DNA of 46,046 nt, from positions 1 through 46,046 of the forward strand of contig JAKVKH010000028.1 of the NCBI GenBank assembly GCA_022486625.1, read 5' to 3'. Of this stretch, positions 7,917 to 15,006 are shown one piece after another. A program made the translations under genes and the position numbers. This stretch comes from Butyrivibrio sp. (GTDB lineage: Bacteria; Bacillota; Clostridia; Lachnospirales; Lachnospiraceae). The notes below the pieces were generated by a model. It saw only the letters and a program-made list of their open reading frames with translations, was not told the DNA's origin and did not search any database. Each line of letters starts with the position of its first letter. The stretch's first letter is position 1.

Positions 7917-8837
7917 ATGATGCAGATCAATCGGCTTTTTGAAATTGTATATATCCTGCTCGATCAGAAGTGTGTGACGGCAGCTGAACTGTCGGAACGC
8001 TTTGAAGTTTCGGTGCGCACGATATACCGGGATATTGAGACGCTGTCTTCTGCAGGAATTCCTGTCTACATGAGGAAAGGGAAGGGCGGGGGAATCTCAC
8101 TCCTGCCCGGTTTTACTTTAAATAAAACTGTTCTGACAGCCTCTGAGCGGGAAAATATCGTATCGTCGCTTCGTGCCACGCAGCATCTGACAAAAGAACA
8201 GGACAGCAGTGCGCTGAATAAACTGGGCAGTCTTTTCGGAGAAATGAATACGGATTGGCTTGAAGTGGACTTCTCAAACTGGGGAGATAACGGAAAGGAA
8301 ATGGATGCATTTAACCGGCTGAAACCGGCAATCATTCATCGCAGAGTGGTGCGCTTTTCTTACGCCAGCAATAAGGAAGAAAAGACAACGCGAACTGTAT
8401 TACCGCTGAAACTGGTGTTCAAGGGACAGGCATGGTATCTTTACGGATACTGCAGACTTCGTAAGGATTACCGTTTCTTCAAGCTGAGACGGATTGATGA
8501 ACTGACCGTTTCGGATGAGAGTTTTTGCATGAAGATCCCGGAAAATGTGCTGGCAGAAAGCGTTAATTATCAGAAAGAGGCGATAACCGGAAAAATCATC
8601 CGCCTGAAGCTCCGGATCGCTCCGGAAATGGGATACCGGGTACTGGATGAATTTGAAACGTATACTGTGGATCAGGAAGGGTACTATATCTGCGCATTAT
8701 CCATGCCGGAAGGAGAATGGCTGTTCAGCTTTCTGGCATCTTTTGCAGGCAGATGTCAGATATTGGAACCGGAATGGGTTAAAGACAAAATGAGAGAAAA
8801 AATCAGAAACTGGCTGCAGGAATTTGAAAAAAACTGA
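7917..8837 (+). CDS. YafY-type HTH/WYL-domain transcriptional regulator
   Basis: Residues 1-60 form a DeoR/HTH_11 winged helix (TAAELSERFEVSVRTIYRDIETLSSAG), the hallmark of YafY-like proteins. The WYL domain follows from about 140 (IIHRRVVRFSYASNKEEKTTRTVLPLKLVFKGQAWYLYGYC, with the WYL-equivalent WYLYGYC near 175) and a C-terminal WCX-like extension ends the 306-residue protein. WYL domains sense ligands such as nucleic acids or nucleotides. A second ATG three bases in (7920) has the better distance from GGGG and may be the real start. It probably controls the GyrI-like gene upstream. Confidence 0.85.
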   Translation: MMQINRLFEIVYILLDQKCVTAAELSERFEVSVRTIYRDIETLSSAGIPVYMRKGKGGGISLLPGFTLNKTVLTASERENIVSSLRATQHLTKEQDSSALNKLGSLFGEMNTDWLEVDFSNWGDNGKEMDAFNRLKPAIIHRRVVRFSYASNKEEKTTRTVLPLKLVFKGQAWYLYGYCRLRKDYRFFKLRRIDELTVSDESFCMKIPENVLAESVNYQKEAITGKIIRLKLRIAPEMGYRVLDEFETYTVDQEGYYICALSMPEGEWLFSFLASFAGRCQILEPEWVKDKMREKIRNWLQEFEKN

Positions 8838-8909
8838 ACAGAAGAATGGTCACATACAGACAGGGTGACGGCACTGTGGCTGAGCATGCGATAAAAGGAA
8901 GGGAACGGG

Positions 8910-9785
8910 ATGCATAATATCGAGGTAAAGTCGATACTTTCCGCAGCAAATGGCATGAATATTTACCGGGGCTGCCTGCATGGCTGTATTTACTGTGATG
9001 CAAGGAGCAGCTGCTATCAGATCAATCATGTATTTGAAGATATTGCGGTAAAATATCAGGCACCGGAACTTCTGGAACAGGCACTGCGCAGAAAGCGGAA
9101 AAAATGCATGATCGGGACCGGTGGTATGAGTGATCCGTATATCCCGATTGAAAAAGAGCTTGGACTTACAAGAAGATGCCTGGAACTGATTGATGAATAC
9201 GGATACGGAATTGCGATTCAGACAAAGTCAGATCTGATCCTACGGGATCTGGACCTTCTGAAATCCATAAACAGAAAGACCAAATGTGTTGTGCAGATTA
9301 CCATGACAACCTATGACGAAGAACTGTGTCATATTCTCGAACCCAATGTGTGTACGACCAAAAGGCGTTTTGAAGTGCTGAAGATCATGCAGGAAGAAGG
9401 GATTCCGACCGTATGCTGGATGACACCGATCCTGCCGTTTATCAATGATACAAAGGAAAATATGGAAGGCCTGCTCGATTACTGTATACGTGCCAAAGTA
9501 TACGGCATTCTGCAGTTCGGCGTCGGGGTAACACTCCGGGACGGCGACAGGGAATACTTCTACCGGAAACTGGAGGAGCATTTTCCGGGAATGAAGCAGC
9601 GATATATCCGGAGCTTTGGAAATGCATATGAAATTCCGTCACCGGATCAGCAGGCTCTGGTGGAAGAAATTTCGAATGTATGCAAAGCGCACGGAATTGT
9701 TTATGATGCAGAGAAAATTTTTGATTATATGAAACTTTTTGAAGATAAAGGTGAGGGTGAACAGATCACACTTTCCTTTCTGTAA
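8910..9785 (+). CDS. SPL-like radical SAM protein
   Basis: The 291-residue protein has the radical SAM cluster motif CxxxCxxC (Cys22, Cys26, Cys29; GCLHGCIYCDARS) and the downstream pattern of the COG1533/spore-photoproduct-lyase-like group (GTGGMSDPYIPIEKELGLTRRCLELI; AIQTKSDLILRDLDLL). These proteins bind a 4Fe-4S cluster and cleave S-adenosylmethionine to start radical chemistry; the substrate of this subgroup is unknown. It is shorter than true spore photoproduct lyase (about 340 residues), and I do not claim DNA-photoproduct repair. A purine-rich ribosome site (GGAAGGGAACGG) precedes the ATG. It sits between two regulators with GyrI-type links and follows the WYL gene by 72 bp. Confidence 0.85.
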   Translation: MHNIEVKSILSAANGMNIYRGCLHGCIYCDARSSCYQINHVFEDIAVKYQAPELLEQALRRKRKKCMIGTGGMSDPYIPIEKELGLTRRCLELIDEYGYGIAIQTKSDLILRDLDLLKSINRKTKCVVQITMTTYDEELCHILEPNVCTTKRRFEVLKIMQEEGIPTVCWMTPILPFINDTKENMEGLLDYCIRAKVYGILQFGVGVTLRDGDREYFYRKLEEHFPGMKQRYIRSFGNAYEIPSPDQQALVEEISNVCKAHGIVYDAEKIFDYMKLFEDKGEGEQITLSFL

Positions 9786-9888
9786 GCAGATTATGCGCTT
9801 TCCGCTGCGATGTGCGACAGGTATGGTCGGCAGATAAAAAGGTAAGAAAAGTCGGATGAGATGATCTGATAAGGTATAAGGTATCCAT

Positions 9889-11313
9889 ATGAACTACTAC
9901 GAGAGAATACAGAGGTCAATAGAATTCATTGAGGATAATCTTGCGGATGATCTGGATGTTCATGCGGCTGCTGCAGAAGCCTGTATGAGCATATCCTGTT
10001 TTTACCGCATGTTTCTCGCAATCACGGGATGCAGTGTGAAGGAATACATACGGCTGCGCAGATTATCATGTGCGGCGCAGGATCTGAAAAGAGATCATTC
10101 GCAAAAGATCATTGATCTGGCTGTGAAATATGGATTTTCCGGAAGCGATTCTTTTTCAAGGGCATTTCGGAAAGTGTTCGGTATTCTTCCGTCTGAGTTC
10201 AGAAACCGGTATGATGCGGCAGATAATCTGCAGCTTTTCAGAAAGGCGGATATTATGAATACAGAATTTGACAGACAGGATAAGGCATCAGAAGAAAGAT
10301 ACCCTGATGTGAAGGTAATAAAAGAAATGCAACAGATGCGTGTGGCATGTTTCTCCTATTTTGGAGAGGCGCCTGAAAATCATGCCTTTGCAGAGATGAA
10401 GAAGTGGGTCAGGGAGCAGGGGCTGAGCTTTTGTAAGGGAAGTGATTATCGTATTTTCGGGTATAACAATCCGGATCCGCAGTCTCCGGAGGAGACGTAC
10501 GGGTATGAGGTGTGTATTACCATTGGAGATAAAATCTTCAATACGCTTGAGGATGCACCTGAGCCGGGACGCAGGGAAACTTTTGATAAGGTGCGAAGGC
10601 GCGTTCTTCCTGGCGGAAGATATGCGGTGATATCGATAAAGCGCAGTAAAGATGGTGGAGATATAGGCAATGAGATCATGGCCGGATGGGGGCGCTTCAG
10701 AGAATGGCTTGAGGCCAGCTGCTACGTCTGGGACAGCAGACCGTATCTGGAGGAACATCTGGGATTTGATGAGAATGATGACCATATAGGAGGCGTCGAA
10801 CTCTATCTTCCGGTAAGAAAGCTTCCGGGAAGCAGAAGTGTAATCAATACGGATATTGTTCCTGATACAATAGAGCCCTGCACGGTTGCAGCGTTCAGAG
10901 TAAGCGGACAGGAAGAGATGGATAGCATTTCCGCAAAAGCCTGGGGCAAAGTTATCAGCTGGGCATGCGAGAACGGGATTCGTTCTGAAGATCACAGGAT
11001 ATTCGAGTTTAACCGGGGATTTGATGAGAATGCAGAGCCTTTCCAGGAAATCATGGTGACTGTACCGGACGACTTTGTTACAGATGATAAAGAGATGGTA
11101 ATAAAAAAATTTCAGGGCGGCAGATATATGACAGTGATGACTGATCTGCAAAATCTGCTGCAGTCCTGGGGTGCAATGGAACAATGGCGCAAGAAAACGC
11201 ATACAAAAGCCGGGAAACACCAGTGGGTCGAGGAGTGGCTGATCGAGGACTGGAAATTCCCGGCAAAAGGGATAAAAATATTCTATCCGCTTGATGCGTC
11301 TGAAATGCCGTAG
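9889..11313 (+). CDS. AraC-type regulator with two GyrI-like domains
   Basis: An N-terminal AraC double helix-turn-helix (about 8-106; DLDVHAAAAEACMSISCFYRMF and IIDLAVKYGFSGSDSFSRAFRKVFG) is followed by two effector-binding modules, about 140-325 and 328-470. Each has a strand-helix core with a GGRY-type strand (PGGRYAVISIK; FQGGRYMTVMT). Related Rob/SoxS-like activators have one such domain. At 474 residues the protein is long for that architecture because of the duplication. It likely senses a drug or metabolite and activates efflux or resistance genes. Its 3' end lies 5 bp from that of the converging MATE pump. Confidence 0.85.
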   Translation: MNYYERIQRSIEFIEDNLADDLDVHAAAAEACMSISCFYRMFLAITGCSVKEYIRLRRLSCAAQDLKRDHSQKIIDLAVKYGFSGSDSFSRAFRKVFGILPSEFRNRYDAADNLQLFRKADIMNTEFDRQDKASEERYPDVKVIKEMQQMRVACFSYFGEAPENHAFAEMKKWVREQGLSFCKGSDYRIFGYNNPDPQSPEETYGYEVCITIGDKIFNTLEDAPEPGRRETFDKVRRRVLPGGRYAVISIKRSKDGGDIGNEIMAGWGRFREWLEASCYVWDSRPYLEEHLGFDENDDHIGGVELYLPVRKLPGSRSVINTDIVPDTIEPCTVAAFRVSGQEEMDSISAKAWGKVISWACENGIRSEDHRIFEFNRGFDENAEPFQEIMVTVPDDFVTDDKEMVIKKFQGGRYMTVMTDLQNLLQSWGAMEQWRKKTHTKAGKHQWVEEWLIEDWKFPAKGIKIFYPLDASEMP

Positions 11314-11318
11314 GGCAG

Positions 11319-12713
11319 TCAGGCAGTAAATCCTTTAAACCGCAGTTTATAAGCTCTACGGGAAAGAATGATTGCAACAAAACATGCAACGGCTTCTGCA
11401 ACCGGAAGTGAGATCCAGACGCAGGTTCCGGCAGACGGTAAGAGAGAAAAGGCATATGCAAGCGGCAGTGCAATAATCAGGAAGCGGAGAAGAGAAATGA
11501 TGAGAGAATAATTTCCCTTTCCCAGCGCCTGGCAGACGCCCTGCAGAATGATATTGACTCCTGCAAAGAAGAAACCGCAGGTAATGATGTGCAATGATAA
11601 AATACACAACTGTGTGGATTCATCTGCAATTGAGAAAACACCTACAATCTGTTTGGCGAAAATCTGAAGAAGCAGGAAGCCGATCAGCATAATTGCAGTA
11701 ACGTAATACAGGCCATAACGGATGGCGGAAGAGATACGGTCTTTCCTTTTGGCACCGAAGTTAAAGGATATGATCGGTATGGATGCATTATTCAGTCCAT
11801 AGGCCGGCATGAAAATGAAATTCTGCAGTTTGTAATATACGCCATATGCAGTTACGGCAGACACGGAAATTGTGCCAAGGATCAGATTCATGGCATATGA
11901 CATGATCGGGACAAGAATCTGCATGATGATTGCAGGCAGGCCGATGGAAAAAATGCCGCTTACAATATTTTTCTGCAGACGCATATATCTGATTCCCAGG
12001 CTGATTTCCTTACTGCTGTGTGCATGAATGATGACAATGACAAAAAGAGAAACGAACTGCCCGATAACTGTAGCCCATGCAGCACCGGCAACGCCGAGAA
12101 CAGGACAGCCGATCAGGCCGTAAATCATAATCGGATCAAGAATGATATTGGTTATCGCGCCGACCAGCTGTCCGATCATGGTGGCGACGGTATTACCGGT
12201 TGCCATCACTATTTTTTCCATACACATATAGCCGATGGTGCCGAAACTGAAGATGCTGACAATCTGCAGGTAAGTGGTTCCCAGCTGGGCAATGACCGGA
12301 TCCTTTGTCTGGCTGAGAATGAAAGCCTTTGCACCGAAAATTCCGAACAGGAAAGTCACTGCAAAATAAATGAGGCTGATAATCAGTGCGTTTCCGGCAA
12401 TTTTGTTGGCCTGTTCGCGGTCACCCGTGCCCAGGTTACGGGATAAAAGGGCGTTGATGCCGACGCCGGTGCCAACGCCGAATGCAATGATCAGCATCTG
12501 TATGGGATATGCCAGTGTCAGTGCATTGATGGCCTTATCTCCGATATCCGGAACCGCTGCGGTACTTGGAATATGAGATACGAAAAAAGTATCTACAACA
12601 TTATATAAAGCCTGTCCGAGCATGGAAATCATCATTGGTAATCCCATATTCAGAAGAAGTCTGGGAACAGGCATGACACCCATTTTATTCTGTTTCATTT
12701 CATTTTCTTTCAT
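11319..12713 (-). CDS. MATE-family multidrug efflux pump
   Basis: The 464-residue polytopic membrane protein of the MATE group has about 12 transmembrane segments. It carries the N-terminal core PRLLLNMGLPMMISMLGQALYNVVDTFFVSHI typical of NorM/DinF-like pumps and the matching second-half repeat (GLPAIIMQILVPIMSYAMNLIL). It should export cationic or hydrophobic compounds using Na+ or H+ gradients. Its start codon overlaps the MarR stop by 4 bp, so it is translated with, and presumably repressed by, that regulator. Substrate unknown. Confidence 0.9.
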   Translation of the reverse strand: MKENEMKQNKMGVMPVPRLLLNMGLPMMISMLGQALYNVVDTFFVSHIPSTAAVPDIGDKAINALTLAYPIQMLIIAFGVGTGVGINALLSRNLGTGDREQANKIAGNALIISLIYFAVTFLFGIFGAKAFILSQTKDPVIAQLGTTYLQIVSIFSFGTIGYMCMEKIVMATGNTVATMIGQLVGAITNIILDPIMIYGLIGCPVLGVAGAAWATVIGQFVSLFVIVIIHAHSSKEISLGIRYMRLQKNIVSGIFSIGLPAIIMQILVPIMSYAMNLILGTISVSAVTAYGVYYKLQNFIFMPAYGLNNASIPIISFNFGAKRKDRISSAIRYGLYYVTAIMLIGFLLLQIFAKQIVGVFSIADESTQLCILSLHIITCGFFFAGVNIILQGVCQALGKGNYSLIISLLRFLIIALPLAYAFSLLPSAGTCVWISLPVAEAVACFVAIILSRRAYKLRFKGFTA

Positions 12714-13153
12714 TTCGTCTGATCGCCTCCATATTCACTTTCATCAAGAGGAACACCCCAGGCCTTAACCAGTTGTTCCAGCTCAATGATCAGCAGTTGT
12801 TTCTGATTGTCTGTCAGCATTTCGAAAAGTTCGTCAGCATAATTGCTTCGACCTGCCTTTGTACACAGGGCAGCTTCCTGCCCGAGCTGTGTCAGTTCAA
12901 TGCAGACATTTCGTTTGTCTTTCGGATCTTTTTTCCGGGTGATGAAGCCGTCTTTTTCCATACCTTCAAGCTGTTCACTTAAGGTGGATGATTTTCTGCC
13001 GGTGCGGACAATCAGATCCTTCTGCGTCAGAGGGCCGTTGTCCTGCAAAAGGACAAGCAGACGGCCCTGTCCGCGTTTCTTTTCTCTGGTCTTCAATTTA
13101 TAGGAACATTGAAGAAATAAACCTAATAATTTCAGATTTGCTGTTTCATTCAT
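12710..13153 (-). CDS. MarR-family transcriptional regulator
   Basis: The protein of 147 residues has a winged helix of the MarR type (GPLTQKDLIVRTGRKSSTLSEQLEGMEKDGFITRKKDPKDKRNVCIELT), including the wing Asp/Arg signature DPKDKRN. An ATG at 13171 is also in frame, but the ATG at 13153 has GGAGGA six bases upstream, whereas GGAGGA lies inside the longer frame, so 13153 is preferred. It is the first gene of a MarR-MATE operon and very likely autoregulates through the inverted repeats flanking its promoter. Confidence 0.9.
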   Translation of the reverse strand: MNETANLKLLGLFLQCSYKLKTREKKRGQGRLLVLLQDNGPLTQKDLIVRTGRKSSTLSEQLEGMEKDGFITRKKDPKDKRNVCIELTQLGQEAALCTKAGRSNYADELFEMLTDNQKQLLIIELEQLVKAWGVPLDESEYGGDQTK

Positions 13154-13170
13154 GATTTTTCCTCCAATCA

Positions 13171-13226
13171 TTAGTACCCGCGAGATTTATATTAGCACAT
13201 TCGAAAAATAATTACAAGGGTACTAA
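13171..13226 (-). promoter_or_regulatory. MarR-MATE promoter flanked by inverted operator halves
   Basis: On the minus strand, -35 TTGTAA (13212-13217) and -10 TAATAT (13189-13194) are 17 bp apart. Perfect 9-bp inverted halves TTAGTACCC (plus 13171-13179) and GGGTACTAA (plus 13218-13226) abut the promoter, one directly upstream of -35 and the other between -10 and the start codon. The layout is that expected of a self-repressing MarR operator. Confidence 0.75.
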
Positions 13227-13297
13227 CGAATTTTATCGATGTCATAAAGCGATCTGCATCAGAGATGCAGGCAGGGAGATCTGTCCTTCTTTTGTTA

Positions 13298-13330
13298 TTG
13301 TGAGACAACAGAAAAATCCTGTTGTATAAT
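13298..13330 (+). promoter_or_regulatory. Promoter with internal palindrome, upstream of secreted-protein gene
   Basis: A consensus -10 TATAAT is at 13325-13330. A -35 could be TGAGAC (13301-13306, 18-bp spacing); TTGTGA (13298) would be 21 bp away. A 7-bp inverted repeat ACAACAG (13305-13311) / CTGTTGT (13319-13325) fills the spacer, a position where a bound repressor would block RNA polymerase. It serves the plus-strand genes starting at 13369. Confidence 0.55.
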
Positions 13331-13368
13331 AAATAGTATAAAAAATAACTGAATATGGGGGGATCAGG

Positions 13369-14247
13369 ATGAGAAGTAAGAAGAGACGTAAACCAGCTAT
13401 CGGCGTATCGCTTGCTCTGCTCGCAGTAACAGCCTGCGCTATGAATCCATTAACTGTATCATCAGTAAATGCAGCATCTTCCATCAGCCAGGCTGCGTTA
13501 TCTCCGTTGGGATATGTCGGACCGGATATGACGGCAGCAGATAAGCTGAATGCGGTAAATGTCTGTATGTACAATTCTGCAGTTGCGACATCCTACATCA
13601 GTTACAGAGGCAAGGCGCTTCGAAAAAACAACCGGTATGCAGACGGAACTTTTAAGCCGGCCAAAGACATCGTGTACAGCAGTTCCGAGTACCGTTATTA
13701 TAATGGCGGTACAACAATGTTTCAAACCTATAAGAGGGCTGCCCTGCCGTCTGACAGTTATGGCACGCCCGTCTATGTATGTAATAATCAGGTCTATGGA
13801 GATGCAGTTTATCTGAATTCCGCGGCAGCCGTCCCGGCAGCAGCGGAGGCGGCACGTCTGTCTGCACTTACCTATGCATCAACAGATCTCTCACATATCT
13901 GTTATTCAGCCGATTATATCGCATCACATGCAGTGTATCAGGAGGTAATGGGAGAACCGTGCCTTGTCCTGAAAGTAAATCCCACACTGGCGCAGCTGCA
14001 AAGCTGGATCGGCTTCTCTGTTCATCCGGGTGAAACCTATAATCAAAACAGGACAGTACTCACTGTCAACATTTCCCTGAGCGATCCGGGTGCCTTTTCA
14101 ACGACACTTGTTTCAAAAGTAAAAGCAGCATCAGATGATACACTCATTCCTGGCGGAGTCTATGATTACACATGGAATTTCCGTTTCCTGAACATTAATA
14201 AAACGACGATACCTGCCATGCCGCAGGGGTATACCGTGAAAAAGTGA
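13369..14247 (+). CDS. Secreted protein of unknown function
   Basis: The 292-residue protein starts with a clear Sec signal peptide: basic RSKKRRK, hydrophobic core GVSLALLAVTACAM, and a likely cut after VNA near residue 36. No lipobox is seen. The mature part is rich in Tyr, Ser and Ala with alternating strand-like segments and a C-terminal YDYTWNFRFLNINKTTIP motif; the pattern recalls LolA/LppX-like beta-barrel lipocarriers, but this is only an impression. There is no catalytic motif I recognise. GGGGGGATCAGG precedes the ATG. It is the first gene of a plus-strand unit with an ABC ATPase, permease and adaptor, so it may act with that system on the cell surface. Confidence 0.7.
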   Translation: MRSKKRRKPAIGVSLALLAVTACAMNPLTVSSVNAASSISQAALSPLGYVGPDMTAADKLNAVNVCMYNSAVATSYISYRGKALRKNNRYADGTFKPAKDIVYSSSEYRYYNGGTTMFQTYKRAALPSDSYGTPVYVCNNQVYGDAVYLNSAAAVPAAAEAARLSALTYASTDLSHICYSADYIASHAVYQEVMGEPCLVLKVNPTLAQLQSWIGFSVHPGETYNQNRTVLTVNISLSDPGAFSTTLVSKVKAASDDTLIPGGVYDYTWNFRFLNINKTTIPAMPQGYTVKK

Positions 14248-14286
14248 GCGTAACCGGCAGTGTATCAGGTAGGGGAAGGATATTTC

Positions 14287-15006
14287 ATGAGAGATATACT
14301 TGTGGCAAATCACCTGCGAAAAGAATACAGAATGGAAGACGTCGTCGTAAATGCGCTTAATGATGCCTCTTTTACCATTCAGGAGGGAGAGTTTGTAGTT
14401 ATTCTGGGCCCCTCCGGTTCAGGAAAAAGTACAACGCTGAATATGATTGGCGGTATTGATAAACTGACCAGTGGTGAACTTCTGTACTATGACAGAGAAG
14501 ATCATGAAATAAAAATCAATGAAATGAGCGACAAAAAGCTTGTTGACTACAGAAGAAGACATATTGGATTTGTTTTTCAGTTTTATAATCTGATTCCGAA
14601 TCTGAGTGTCAGAGAAAATGTGAAGCTTGCATGGGAAATGGGAGTAAATCCGCTTAACCCGGATGAACTGATCGACAAGGTTGGCCTGCATGAACGGATC
14701 AATTATTATCCGTCAAGACTCTCCGGCGGTCAGCAGCAGCGTGTTGCCATAGCAAGAGCACTTTGTAAGAATCCGAATATCCTGCTCTGTGATGAACCGA
14801 CAGGTGCACTGGATATTCATACCGGTATAGAAATTATCAATCTGCTGCTGGATTTCAATCAGACATATCATAAAACAGTTATCATCGTCACACATAATGA
14901 AAATATAGCCAAGGTTGCTGACAGTGTGCTGTATTTCAAAGACGGCAAGGTCAGTAAAATTGAAAAACACGATAAACCGCTGCGCACAGATGAGGTTGAG
15001 TGGTAA
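14287..15006 (+). CDS. ABC transporter ATPase (MacB/LolD-type)
   Basis: The 239-residue ATPase has Walker A GPSGSGKST (41-49), Q-loop FQFYNLIPNLSVREN, signature LSGGQQQR, Walker B ILLCDEPTGALD and H-loop VTHN. The GALD ending and the size are typical of the MacB/LolD/FtsE-like family that works with FtsX-fold permeases. GAAGGA six to seven bases before the ATG at 14287 favours it over an upstream in-frame ATG at 14260. The stop overlaps the permease start (TAATG). Its likely job is to power extrusion of a peptide or lipid-like compound, or mechanotransmission, not import. Confidence 0.9.
   Translation: MRDILVANHLRKEYRMEDVVVNALNDASFTIQEGEFVVILGPSGSGKSTTLNMIGGIDKLTSGELLYYDREDHEIKINEMSDKKLVDYRRRHIGFVFQFYNLIPNLSVRENVKLAWEMGVNPLNPDELIDKVGLHERINYYPSRLSGGQQQRVAIARALCKNPNILLCDEPTGALDIHTGIEIINLLLDFNQTYHKTVIIVTHNENIAKVADSVLYFKDGKVSKIEKHDKPLRTDEVEW

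Noticed and set aside
8910..9785. True spore photoproduct lyase
   Set aside because: Too short and lacking recognisable SPL-specific regions; only the wider SPL-like radical SAM group can be supported.
10288..11220. Long antisense open frame opposite the AraC-GyrI gene (310 codons)
   Set aside because: No family-like motifs and Ser/His/Cys-rich shadow composition; it lies wholly inside a clear gene.
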